This document shows, in pieces, positions 1 through 7,510 of a stretch of DNA of 43,259 nt. Source of the stretch: an uncultured Prevotella sp. GTDB taxonomy: Bacteria; Bacteroidota; Bacteroidia; Bacteroidales; Bacteroidaceae. How positions within the stretch are numbered: position 1 is the stretch's first letter; every line of letters begins with the position of its first letter. The notes beneath the pieces are model-generated. The model was given only the letters and a program-made list of their open reading frames with translations. It was not told where the DNA came from and did not search any database. The stretch lies in the NCBI GenBank assembly GCA_946183415.1, contig CAMHAM010000021.1:1-43259 (forward strand), read 5' to 3'. The position numbers and the translations under genes were made by a program.

Positions 1-91
1 GGTACTGCAATGCAATGCGGGAGAGTAGGAGGCCGCCATCTTTCATCAGTGAGCCGCGAGTCAGCAATGACCCGGGGCTCTTTCGTATTCC

Positions 92-2236
92 CTATTTCTC
101 TGTCAGCCAGTATTCGGCTCCGTGACTCATATACCTTCTCTTGAAGTTGAATCTGGGGTTGCTCATGACTATACCCAACGATCCGTGCGACTCGTTCTTC
201 TTTTTGAAGAACGGGTAGAGGTTGTCGAGGTGGGTGAGTATTTCCTCGGCCCTCCACCATTTGCCTTCGCCTTCCTTCGGTTTGCGGAAGGTCTCTGCCA
301 CCAAGTCCAACAGAGGCACAGCCATTTCGAAGGGTTCGTTCTCCGCGAGCAGCTGCTCTATCTCCTCATCGTTCAGCCAAAATCGCTCTTTATTATTAAA
401 TAGGTGTAAGGCCTGGGCAAAAAGCTGGCGGTGGTTCAGGTTATCCTCGAAGTTGATGTTGCCGTTGACGCCTACACAGACGAAACGCCTTGAACCTGTA
501 GGATCAGTCAGGGGCTGCAGCTTGTTGGTGGTGCCGATAAACGAGGTGTATCGCCTGTACTGCTTGATGGTCTTGCCGTAGGGTGGACGGAATTTCACGT
601 CGGCAGACGAGAGGAGGTACTTCAGCACAATCTGCTGCGATTTAGTGGTCTTGTCGAACTCGTCGATGTTGATCAATGCGAAGCTGGTGAGGGCGATATT
701 CAGGTCGAACTCGTTCTTGAAGTTCAGCTTGTCGTTGTAGTAGTCGCGCAGTTCTGGAGGCAGGATAATCTTGCAGAAGCGCGTCTTTCCGCAACCCTGA
801 CGACCAATCAGGAGTGGCGTTAACGCATTGCCAGTCAACTGCTTATCACTCTCTCGCCACTGTGCCACCATACCCACGAGCCAGTAGCGCAGGTACTTCT
901 CCCAGTGGGGCTGCGAGGTGGGCACTCGTGCTGCCAGCTCGGCTATATAGTCGTGACCGTCCCAGGGCTGGAGGCTGTTGAGCCAGGTGTTCACGGGGTC
1001 GTACTGCTCGATGCGGGTGGAGTCGATGAAGCGGTTCACATCCTGATCCCACGACTTGAGTCCCTGTTCGCGAGCCTGTATGGTCATGTCGTTGCGCACC
1101 TCTGTGTTGAGTGGCCTATATGTCTGATCCTCAGCGTATTTCTTGCGGTATTCGGCCACACCCGTCATCAGGTTCTTGCGCATGTCGTAGTTGGCTGTGA
1201 GGAATATTTCTGTACGCATGGTCTGCAGCGTCTCCTCTGGCACGCTCTTCAGCGGCTTCATCTTGTGTGTCTTGCGGTAGTCCTCTATGAGAGTCATTTC
1301 GTAGGCAGTGGCGAAGACGGTCCTGACGAGGTCTGGGTCGTTATGGAAGAGCGGATGTTCGAGCGTCATGCCCTGGGCGTGGGCTAGGGGTATGCCCTGT
1401 TCGAGCGAGAGGCGCGCAATCTGCTGGAGCATCTGCATCTGACGGTCCTCGTCGGGCAGATCGATGCACTCGCCGATGACCTGCCTGATGATGAAGAGCC
1501 AGTTGAAGTGATAGGTTCGCGCGATGGTTCGTCCAGGCATGAGCATGCTGCTCTCCCATGAGATGGGTGTGGGCTCTGGCTGGTCGTGCCGCTCGCAGTC
1601 AGCCTTGAAGGGGCGTGCCTCGGGGTTGAAGTACATCTCTGGATCGGCACTGAGGTATACGGTGCGCTCCAGCTTGGGCTCCAGATACTCGATGTCCAGT
1701 CCGAACTGATTCTGGTATGCCCTTCGAGCCGTGTCATATAGGTTCTTATGAAACTGTTTGATGTCCTCCTCTTTCGTCGGCAGTTTTTCCCCTCCTTCGG
1801 AGGAGTCGATGGAGGTCCCGAATAGTTCCCCTCGACAGACAATCTTCACCGACATGCCCGATGCACCGAGGAATGTCATGAGCGTTTCGTCCATCTTTGC
1901 GGCCTTGTTTCTGATGCCGACGGCCTCTTCGTAGGTCTTCAGCCCGTTCACCTCTATCACCACCAGCCCATTGTAATGATGTACGCGTGGTTTTTCGCGA
2001 TAGAAGTCGAACTCGGCAGCGAAACAGATGCGTGAGAGGTTCACCAGGTGCTTGTCGCTGTCGATCGTCACCTGGCCGTCGTTCATTCTGATGGGTTTCA
2101 TAAACTGGTAGTGCAGTCTGAGGTTGAACACTTTTCTCTCCTCAGGGTTGTTGCGGATCATGTCCGCCAGCGCCTGTGGCTCCAGGCGCTTCACCACCTC
2201 CTTTTTGCGTGTAAGTTTCAGTAAAGTAACTTTCAT
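92..2236 (-). CDS. VirE/VapE-type primase-helicase protein, copy 1
   Basis: This 714-aa protein has a BT4734/VirE-type N-terminal region (about residues 40-170), a linker, and a VirE/VapE-type P-loop ATPase. The Walker A motif GRQGCGKT lies at about 478-485, a Walker B-like FALINIDEFDK at about 519-529, and a likely arginine finger in DPTGSRRF near 580. The last 80 or so residues look like a small winged-helix-type domain. Relatives are found in phage satellites and Bacteroidetes mobile regions and are thought to act on DNA near replication forks; the exact reaction here is unknown. A close paralogue lies at 40467-42593 in the opposite direction. The ATPase core is nearly identical between them, while the N-terminus, the linker and especially the C-terminus differ. 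The start ATG follows a promoter at 2290-2297. Upstream lies a phased repeat cassette (2414-2806). Family assignment is secure; function is inferred. Confidence 0.9.
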   Translation of the reverse strand: MKVTLLKLTRKKEVVKRLEPQALADMIRNNPEERKVFNLRLHYQFMKPIRMNDGQVTIDSDKHLVNLSRICFAAEFDFYREKPRVHHYNGLVVIEVNGLKTYEEAVGIRNKAAKMDETLMTFLGASGMSVKIVCRGELFGTSIDSSEGGEKLPTKEEDIKQFHKNLYDTARRAYQNQFGLDIEYLEPKLERTVYLSADPEMYFNPEARPFKADCERHDQPEPTPISWESSMLMPGRTIARTYHFNWLFIIRQVIGECIDLPDEDRQMQMLQQIARLSLEQGIPLAHAQGMTLEHPLFHNDPDLVRTVFATAYEMTLIEDYRKTHKMKPLKSVPEETLQTMRTEIFLTANYDMRKNLMTGVAEYRKKYAEDQTYRPLNTEVRNDMTIQAREQGLKSWDQDVNRFIDSTRIEQYDPVNTWLNSLQPWDGHDYIAELAARVPTSQPHWEKYLRYWLVGMVAQWRESDKQLTGNALTPLLIGRQGCGKTRFCKIILPPELRDYYNDKLNFKNEFDLNIALTSFALINIDEFDKTTKSQQIVLKYLLSSADVKFRPPYGKTIKQYRRYTSFIGTTNKLQPLTDPTGSRRFVCVGVNGNINFEDNLNHRQLFAQALHLFNNKERFWLNDEEIEQLLAENEPFEMAVPLLDLVAETFRKPKEGEGKWWRAEEILTHLDNLYPFFKKKNESHGSLGIVMSNPRFNFKRRYMSHGAEYWLTEK

Positions 2237-2289
2237 ATATACAATTATTTGATTTTTTCTTGATTCAGATGTATTTCTGTTTTCGACTG

Positions 2290-2297
2290 CAAATATA
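2290..2297 (-). promoter_or_regulatory. -7 promoter element of VirE/VapE copy 1
   Basis: On the minus strand this reads TATATTTG, matching the Bacteroidetes -7 consensus TAnnTTTG, with a TTG about 21 bp upstream (2319-2321). It would give a leader of about 50 nt before the ATG at 2236. The near arm of the repeat cassette lies roughly 90 bp upstream of the -33 position. Confidence 0.6.
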
Positions 2298-2413
2298 CAA
2301 AATTTTTTTTGAATATTGCAAGTAGATTTCTAATATTTTTTTTAATAATTCTCATTAATTATATTATCTTTTGATTTAACAGCCTTATTATAAGTGTATT
2401 ATCCTTATTTTAC

Positions 2414-2468
2414 TTTCCACTAACTTTTCACTAACCTTTCACTAACTTTCCACTTAGTTTCCACTGAA
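2414..2468 (-). repeat. Left arm: five 11-bp direct repeats
   Basis: The plus-strand units are TTTCCACTAAC, TTTTCACTAAC, CTTTCACTAAC, TTTCCACTTAG and TTTCCACTGAA, end to end with no spacing. Read toward the VirE/VapE gene (minus strand) the core is AGTGGAAA. No sixth unit is visible on either side. Confidence 0.85.
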
Positions 2469-2512
2469 TACCTTTTGCTCCATACCATCTCTACCCCCAG
2501 GCTCGTTATGTA

Positions 2513-2593
2513 TTCCCAGCGTGGGAATACTTTATTCCCAACGTGGGAACGCCTCATTCCCAACGTGGGAACATCTCGTTCCCAAGCTGGGAA
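2513..2593. repeat. Four 15-bp palindromes at exact 22-bp spacing
   Basis: TTCCCA-NNN-TGGGAA occurs at 2513-2527, 2535-2549, 2557-2571 and 2579-2593. The spacer trinucleotides are GCG, ACG, ACG and AGC. The 22-bp step is twice the 11-bp step of the flanking arms. Conservation is concentrated in the two half-sites, as expected for binding of a dimeric protein; the bases between copies vary freely. Confidence 0.85.
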
Positions 2594-2751
2594 CATTTAC
2601 CGAGCTACGAATAATCCAGGCTCGATAAATAACCCTATCTTCGCAACCAATAAGCATGGCTTATTAATCCTTAAAGCCATCTTATCGACAATTACTATCC
2701 ACTTATTGTCGAACTATCTCCGCATATTCATTCAAAACGACTCAAAATCAT

Positions 2752-2806
2752 TAGTGGAATATTAGTGGAAACTTAGTGGAAAGTTTGTGGAAACTTAGTG
2801 GAATGT
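2752..2806 (+). repeat. Right arm: five 11-bp direct repeats, inverted relative to left arm
   Basis: The plus-strand units are TAGTGGAATAT, TAGTGGAAACT, TAGTGGAAAGT, TTGTGGAAACT and TAGTGGAATGT. They are imperfect reverse complements of the left arm, so the two arms could also pair as a long imperfect stem in single-stranded DNA or RNA. Confidence 0.85.
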
Positions 2807-3116
2807 ATTTATTATCTAACGAATTGATTATCATTAAAATAGCTAATTTGACTAATTTTTTTATATTCTTTTTTATTTTTATCTATCTTTTATTATTAGC
2901 TTTTGCATAGGTTTTAACATTTATTCTGCCTTGTGTTTCCCTAATTAAATTAGAAAATTATTTTTATCTTCTTTTATGTTAATGGAATTATTTTATTTAA
3001 ATTCTGCTCATAAAATCTATAACTTTGTATCCTAAAAACATAGATAAATCAATGGCTAACAGAATATAATGAATAATAAACTGGGATTCTTAATAAAACC
3101 GGTAAAAACTTAAAAA
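2807..3116. other. AT-rich intergenic stretch
   Basis: This stretch is very A/T-rich with no convincing reading frame. The only element I can point to is a -7 promoter match, TAACTTTG at 3020-3027, reading toward the gene at 3117. Confidence 0.5.
3020..3027 (+). promoter_or_regulatory. -7 promoter element for the 3117 gene
   Basis: TAACTTTG matches the TAnnTTTG consensus. It would give a leader of roughly 85 nt before the ATG at 3117. A second match (TACCTTTG, about 3150-3157) sits just before an alternative in-frame ATG at 3168. Confidence 0.45.
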
Positions 3117-3644
3117 ATGCCGGATTATTTTGATAATACACTTTGCCGGAGTACCTTTGCTGAAAAAATGGAATACAATATCAAGAAAGAACAAGCCATT
3201 GAAATGTGTCAGAGTTTTGTCTCTGTAGTGACAGGCAAATGTATTGAGAGAGCTGCCGAACAAGGAGAACGAGTTGAAGTTTCTGTAATCCAACCCCACC
3301 TTGCGGAATTAAGTCGACGTATTAGCATTCGGTTTACAAAGGATGGTGATGCGAACATAAACATAGTTCCTTTGAAAAAGGATTCAAGTAGTGGAAGCAA
3401 TCTACAACAATTCATAGAAAAGTATTTGCCTGACTATGATCACAGAGATGATGTACTGCATTTAGACATTTACTCCAGATACATAGATAATGAAGAATTG
3501 GATGATAATGATTTGCAGTGGATATATCAGGACTTTGGATCTGACAAGGAGAAGGTTGAAGAAGAAATAGAGCGATTGGAAACGCAATTTGCTTACGAAG
3601 CTCTTATGAACTGGCTTGAGAGCCATGAGCCTGACAGTTGGTAA
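3117..3644 (+). CDS. Hypothetical protein, 175 aa
   Basis: I do not recognise this protein. It is soluble, without a signal peptide or membrane segment, and acidic toward the C-terminus. The middle has an alternating beta-strand-like pattern (about residues 50-85) and the last third looks helical and charged (LDDNDLQWIYQDFGSDKEKV). The start could be ATG 3117 or ATG 3168 (beginning MEYNIKK), since a promoter-like TACCTTTG lies between them. Its stop lies 3 bp from the stop of the convergent HNH endonuclease gene. It sits in an A/T-rich accessory region between a VirE/VapE gene and nuclease genes, so a mobile or defence-related role is possible but unproven. Confidence 0.6.
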   Translation: MPDYFDNTLCRSTFAEKMEYNIKKEQAIEMCQSFVSVVTGKCIERAAEQGERVEVSVIQPHLAELSRRISIRFTKDGDANINIVPLKKDSSSGSNLQQFIEKYLPDYDHRDDVLHLDIYSRYIDNEELDDNDLQWIYQDFGSDKEKVEEEIERLETQFAYEALMNWLESHEPDSW

Positions 3645-3647
3645 TAA

Positions 3648-4418
3648 CTATCTTCTTTGCCTATATGCCTCGAAGTGTTGGGCCAGGAACTCTTGTTCTG
3701 GCGCAAACTTCTCTGGCATTATAATATGCCGTCCTTGTAAGTCGCGAAGATACTTCAACGTTGTTTCGTCTTTTGCTCCACTAACCATCTCATCGGATAG
3801 GACTATTTCGTAATCAGGTGTAATAGCCATCAGAAACTTGTCGTAGGCACGATGAAAAGTGGGAGTCATGCAAAGACCGTTCTTGGGGTTTGTGCGATTA
3901 TTCTCGTCGTCAGCCCAACCTGATATATGGCAAGCCTCCAATAATGGTGTGTTTGTGATTCCTGTAATGCAACATTGATTGAGGTATGCTGTCAGCACAG
4001 CATCACGGAAGAATTGCTGGTTTACCCTTTGCCTTACCACAACTTCTCGTTCGCGTCCTTGAGGTAATTTTTGAATGTCGGCACCCAGAGTATCCTCAAC
4101 ATTCTTTCCTGCTCTTTCTGCAAAGAGCCGTTCACTTTCAAATGCCAGTTTGTCGAGGTTGCCCCAAAACTCTTGCCATATAGGCTCCTCTGCAGAACTA
4201 CCATGCCCCAAGCCTGTGATGTCTTTTGCTTTCAGAGTAGGATCAAGTCGTCCGAAGTTGCCAATTTTCATTTTTAGCGCAGTGGGGGTCCTGCCTATCA
4301 GCGGAGCATATTTTTGTATGAGGGGATGCTTTTCCTTCACGTCTTTGAATGGTATCTTGAAATATACATTCAAAGCCATAATCAGCTGCTCACGCGTCCA
4401 AAGGTCACTTCTTGCCAT
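3648..4418 (-). CDS. HNH endonuclease family protein
   Basis: The 256-aa protein has an N-terminal helical region (WTREQLIMALNVYFKIPF, with a RTPTALKMKIGNF segment) of the kind often found before HNH nucleases. A C-terminal HNH domain follows at about residues 150-215. It contains CCITG, LEACHISGWADD and NPKNGLCMTPTFHRAYD, which supply the His-Asn-His pattern. It probably cuts DNA; many such proteins are restriction-type endonucleases. I chose ATG 4418 (MARSDLW) over an upstream in-frame ATG at 4445, because that codon lies inside the -7 promoter element at 4443-4450. The gene is divergent from the nuclease-helicase at 4604. No methyltransferase is nearby, so a classical restriction-modification pair is not supported. 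Confidence 0.85.
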   Translation of the reverse strand: MARSDLWTREQLIMALNVYFKIPFKDVKEKHPLIQKYAPLIGRTPTALKMKIGNFGRLDPTLKAKDITGLGHGSSAEEPIWQEFWGNLDKLAFESERLFAERAGKNVEDTLGADIQKLPQGREREVVVRQRVNQQFFRDAVLTAYLNQCCITGITNTPLLEACHISGWADDENNRTNPKNGLCMTPTFHRAYDKFLMAITPDYEIVLSDEMVSGAKDETTLKYLRDLQGRHIIMPEKFAPEQEFLAQHFEAYRQRR

Positions 4419-4442
4419 AGTATTTGTAGAATTTTTTATTTG

Positions 4443-4450
4443 CAAAGATA
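4443..4450 (-). promoter_or_regulatory. -7 promoter element of the HNH gene
   Basis: TATCTTTG on the minus strand, followed by GC and an AT-rich leader of about 20 nt to ATG 4418. It rules out the longer in-frame start at 4445. Confidence 0.65.
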
Positions 4451-4586
4451 CGAATTGTCATTGAGATAATTCACAACAATGTTCCTTTTTACACATATTT
4501 TAATAAAAATACTTAAGTTTTGCAACTTGTGAACTACTGAAACTTGAATTATGTGGGAAATATTTGGGCAACTCAATTTTTTATTT

Positions 4587-4594
4587 TATCTTTG
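4587..4594 (+). promoter_or_regulatory. -7 promoter element of the nuclease-helicase gene
   Basis: TATCTTTG followed by CACC, 9 nt before ATG 4604. The leader would be only a few nucleotides long. The in-frame ATG at 4544 lies upstream of this promoter and is unlikely to be used. Confidence 0.6.
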
Positions 4595-4603
4595 CACCAT
4601 AAT

Positions 4604-6727
4604 ATGGCTAACAGATGTTTATACTCGGCTTCGTTTGGTGAGTTTATGAATTCTAAACCACTTACGATACTTGGAGCACTCCATAATAATTACCATGGAG
4701 ATACTCCAACAACCACAGACGAAGCCTGGATGGGAGAAATAACCATAATGCAGCAAGTGCTAATACCTTGGAAAGAGGAACATGGTCAGATTATCTTCGA
4801 GTATGATATCCCTCGTTTGGGCAAACGTATAGATGTGGTTTTGCTGTTAAGAGGCTTGATATTCTGTCTCGAATTCAAAGTGGGCAAACAAGATGATTTT
4901 CAGGCAGACATCGAGCAAGTAATGGATTATGCGCTTGACCTAAAGAACTTCCACCTTTTTAGCCACAATAGAACTATAGTTCCTATTTTGATACCGACTA
5001 AGTTTAAGACCTTTACAACGGAATTCCGTCCTTCGGTATATCACGATGACATTTACAATCCAATGATTTCTGGAGAGGAACATTTACAGGAACTCATTAT
5101 GAAAGTTTTGGAGCATTCTAAAGCTTATATAGATGAAGAGCCAATAGAAAACTGGTTAATCAGTCCCTATGCTCCAACCCCAACAATCATTGAAGCAGCA
5201 CGAACACTATATGAAAATCATTCTGTTGAAGAGATAACGCGTCATGAAGCCGATAAGGTTTCAACGGACACTACAATAAATTATATCCTTCAGGTTATCC
5301 AGCAGAGTAAAGAGAAGAACTCCAAGAGCATCTGTTTCGTTACAGGGGTACCAGGCGCAGGTAAGACTTTAGTTGGTCTTGATGTTGCTATCAAACAAAC
5401 CTATAAAGATGGTGAGTTTGATAAAGAGAATGGTGCTGTTTATTTATCAGGCAATGGCCCTTTGGTGGCTGTTCTTACTGAAGCATTGGCTAGAGATAAC
5501 CAGTGCAAATGTTCACAACGAGGGGAAAAGAAGAATTTGTCTGATTCAAGGCGTGAAGTTAGTGAGTTTATTCAGATTATTCATCGATATCGTGACAATA
5601 TGCTGGCTAAGATAAAGAATCCAGTAGAGAACGGTGAATTAGAGATAGACCCAGAAAAAGCTGTAAAACTACAAAAAACAGGATATGGTGAGGTTGAACA
5701 TGTGGCTATTTTCGATGAGGCGCAGCGCAGTTGGACGCATAAACGTATAGCCGACTATTTGAAACGTGGTGGTACATATGGAAATAAGCTCAAAGTACCC
5801 AACTTCCCTATGTCAGAGGCAGAGTTTTTGATATGGTCGCTTGATCAACGTGAGGATTGGGCTGTTATTATTTGTCTGGTTGGAGGTGGCCAGGAGATCA
5901 ATACAGGTGAGGCTGGTATAACAGAATGGATAAAGGCTCTGAATAATAGATTTAAACATTGGAATGTTTATATCTCTAATAAACTTACGGATCCGGAATA
6001 TGCAGAAGGGCGAGTAAATGAACTACTCAAAGAGAATAAAAAGGTATCATTCTCTGATAGTCTGCATTTGGCCGTCAGCCTTCGTTCTTTCCGTGCAGAA
6101 ACACTATCTGCTTTTATTCATTCGCTTTTGTCGTTTGCTCCTGATGCCCAGTCATTATATCAAGATGTAAGAAACAAGAAATATCCCATCATTCTCACTC
6201 GAGATATGGAAAAGGCTCGTCAATGGCTTAGAAAGAAAGCAAGAGGTACACAACAGACAGGTGTCCTCGTAACGAAAGTTGCAGCTCGCTTTAAACCTCT
6301 TGCTGTGAATATCTTAGCACAGGGAGATGAAAATGCTGTCCATTGGTTTCTAGAAGATAAAACAGATATTCGATCCTCAAACTATTTGGAGGATGCTGCA
6401 ACAGAGATTCAGGTACAGGGTCTTGAATTGGACTTTGCCTGTGTACTTTGGGATGCAGATATGAGGTGTGAAAATGGCCAATGGACTTACTATAAGTTTA
6501 ATGGGAAAAACAAATGGATTCCAGAGAGAAACGTGGAAAGCCAAAAATATATGTTGAATGCCTATCGAGTGTTACTTACTCGTGCTCGCCAAGGTATAAT
6601 CATCTGTGTTCCTTTTGGCAATAGTAATAAAACTCCAGAAGGATTTAATGAAGATCCAACTCGTCTGCCAGCGTTCTACGATGGAACATATAAATATCTG
6701 AAATCTCTAGGTATAGAAGAAATTTAA
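4604..6727 (+). CDS. PD-(D/E)XK nuclease fused to DUF2075 helicase-type ATPase
   Basis: The 707-aa protein begins with a nuclease-like domain: RIDVVLL (Asp about 77), then CLEFKVG (Glu90-x-Lys92), then a helix with EQVMDYALDLK. This is the PD-(D/E)XK pattern. A superfamily 1-type P-loop domain of the DUF2075 family follows, with Walker A GVPGAGKT at about 248-255, a Walker B-like AIFDEAQRSW near 370, and C-terminal motifs including EIQVQGLELDFACV and NAYRVLLTRARQG. Related proteins occur in phage-defence and DNA-processing loci; the likely activity is ATP-driven translocation coupled to DNA or RNA cleavage. The start at 4604 gives the family-typical opening RCLYSASFGEFM. Base composition is more A/T-rich than the core genes further right, suggesting acquisition. 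A small lipoprotein gene follows 12 bp downstream. Confidence 0.88.
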   Translation: MANRCLYSASFGEFMNSKPLTILGALHNNYHGDTPTTTDEAWMGEITIMQQVLIPWKEEHGQIIFEYDIPRLGKRIDVVLLLRGLIFCLEFKVGKQDDFQADIEQVMDYALDLKNFHLFSHNRTIVPILIPTKFKTFTTEFRPSVYHDDIYNPMISGEEHLQELIMKVLEHSKAYIDEEPIENWLISPYAPTPTIIEAARTLYENHSVEEITRHEADKVSTDTTINYILQVIQQSKEKNSKSICFVTGVPGAGKTLVGLDVAIKQTYKDGEFDKENGAVYLSGNGPLVAVLTEALARDNQCKCSQRGEKKNLSDSRREVSEFIQIIHRYRDNMLAKIKNPVENGELEIDPEKAVKLQKTGYGEVEHVAIFDEAQRSWTHKRIADYLKRGGTYGNKLKVPNFPMSEAEFLIWSLDQREDWAVIICLVGGGQEINTGEAGITEWIKALNNRFKHWNVYISNKLTDPEYAEGRVNELLKENKKVSFSDSLHLAVSLRSFRAETLSAFIHSLLSFAPDAQSLYQDVRNKKYPIILTRDMEKARQWLRKKARGTQQTGVLVTKVAARFKPLAVNILAQGDENAVHWFLEDKTDIRSSNYLEDAATEIQVQGLELDFACVLWDADMRCENGQWTYYKFNGKNKWIPERNVESQKYMLNAYRVLLTRARQGIIICVPFGNSNKTPEGFNEDPTRLPAFYDGTYKYLKSLGIEEI

Positions 6728-6739
6728 GTTATTAACTAT

Positions 6740-7030
6740 ATGAAAAAGGTATTACTTTCAATGTTAATTACATTCTCGGCATTGGTAATGCTGAGTGGAT
6801 GTATGGTGTCGGAAGAGAAGTTGAATGATAGGGTAACGCAGGGCATTGTGGATTATGAGCAGCAGCATGGAAACCGTTTAGAAGTAACGGAATTGAAACT
6901 TGAAAAGAGCGATGGGAAAAACTACAAGGGTGTGCTGACAGGTAAGCTCAATGGCGAAGATGTGACCTATGACGTGACAGTCGATGATTCAGGTAGTGAT
7001 TTTGATGTAGATTGGGAGCTGAGGAAATAA
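6740..7030 (+). CDS. Small lipoprotein, 96 aa
   Basis: It has a type II signal peptide (MKKVLLSMLITFSALVMLSGC) with lipobox LSGC, so the mature protein is a lipid-anchored polypeptide of about 75 residues. The mature part is charged and could form a small beta fold (VTELKLEKSDGKNYKGVLTG), resembling other small bacterial lipoproteins of unknown function. It begins 12 bp after the nuclease-helicase stop. That spacing suggests co-transcription, but a functional link between a cytosolic nuclease and an envelope lipoprotein is not obvious. Confidence 0.7.
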   Translation: MKKVLLSMLITFSALVMLSGCMVSEEKLNDRVTQGIVDYEQQHGNRLEVTELKLEKSDGKNYKGVLTGKLNGEDVTYDVTVDDSGSDFDVDWELRK

Positions 7031-7061
7031 AGGCTATAAAAGAGAATCAGTTAATATTTAG

Positions 7062-7086
7062 AACTATCGCAAGATTTGCGACAGTT
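7062..7086. terminator. Possible weak hairpin before the Nudix gene
   Basis: The inverted repeat TCGCAA-gat-TTGCGA (7067-7081) is extended by AACT/AGTT around one mismatch. There is no clear T-tract, so it could be a weak terminator, an attenuator or chance. Confidence 0.3.
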
Positions 7087-7109
7087 AGCTCAAATGGTAT
7101 TATAAAGAA

Positions 7110-7496
7110 GTGAAGCAGATAGAAGTAGTTGCAGCGATCATTCGCAAGGACGATCTGATATTCGCCACACAGCGTGGATATGGTGATTTTAAAGACTGGT
7201 GGGAGTTCCCTGGCGGAAAGATGGAGGCTGGGGAAACACCGGAAGAGGCGTTGAAGCGAGAGATCCGTGAGGAACTGTCGACGGAGATTAACGTGGATGA
7301 GTTTCTCTGTACGGTGGAATATGATTATCCTGCTTTTCATTTAACTATGCATTGCTATCTTTGCTCGCTGCTGAAGGAAGCGTTGCACCTGAATGAACAC
7401 GAAGCTGCACGTTGGCTGAAGCCAGAAGACTTGGATAGCATGGATTGGCTGCCTGCGGATAAGGTTGTTGTGAAGAAGTATCTTTGCACTGTTTGA
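7110..7496 (+). CDS. MutT-type Nudix hydrolase
   Basis: This 128-aa protein carries a complete Nudix box (GX5EX7REUXEEXGU): it starts GGKMEAGETPEEAL and ends REIREELST, at about residues 36-58. Length and opening (KQIEVVAAII) fit the 8-oxo-dGTP diphosphatase (MutT) branch, which removes oxidised nucleotides from the pool. The substrate is inferred; other NTPs are possible. The start is GTG at 7110, since no in-frame ATG exists that keeps the family N-terminus. The Vsr-like gene follows 14 bp downstream, so two DNA-integrity genes probably share a transcript. Confidence 0.85.
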   Translation: MKQIEVVAAIIRKDDLIFATQRGYGDFKDWWEFPGGKMEAGETPEEALKREIREELSTEINVDEFLCTVEYDYPAFHLTMHCYLCSLLKEALHLNEHEAARWLKPEDLDSMDWLPADKVVVKKYLCTV

Positions 7497-7510
7497 AGCG
7501 TTGAAGTGAT

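Larger units (their letters stand above)
2414..2806. repeat. Phased iteron/palindrome cassette 1
   Basis: This 393-bp non-coding structure has three parts: a left arm of five 11-bp units (2414-2468), an interior with four copies of a 15-bp palindrome (2513-2593), and a right arm of five 11-bp units in inverted orientation (2752-2806). The CACT cores of the left arm start at 2418, 2429, 2440, 2451 and 2462. The complementary AGTG/TGTG cores of the right arm start at 2753, 2764, 2775, 2786 and 2797. The step is exactly 11 bp throughout, so each array would present its sites on one face of the helix. Two further inverted repeats lie in the interior (2649-2665 and 2685-2712). The cassette lies upstream of VirE/VapE copy 1, and a cassette of the same layout lies upstream of copy 2. 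Its function is unknown; it resembles replication-origin iterons or a multi-site operator. Confidence 0.85.

Noticed and set aside
2513..2593. Insertion-sequence ends
   Set aside because: There are four evenly spaced copies with no transposase between them and no target duplication.
2475..2765. 96-aa open frame across cassette 1
   Set aside because: It runs through the palindrome array, with no promoter, no family resemblance and composition set by the repeats.
2414..2806. CRISPR array
   Set aside because: Units are 11 bp with no unique spacers, the two arms are inverted, and no cas genes are present.
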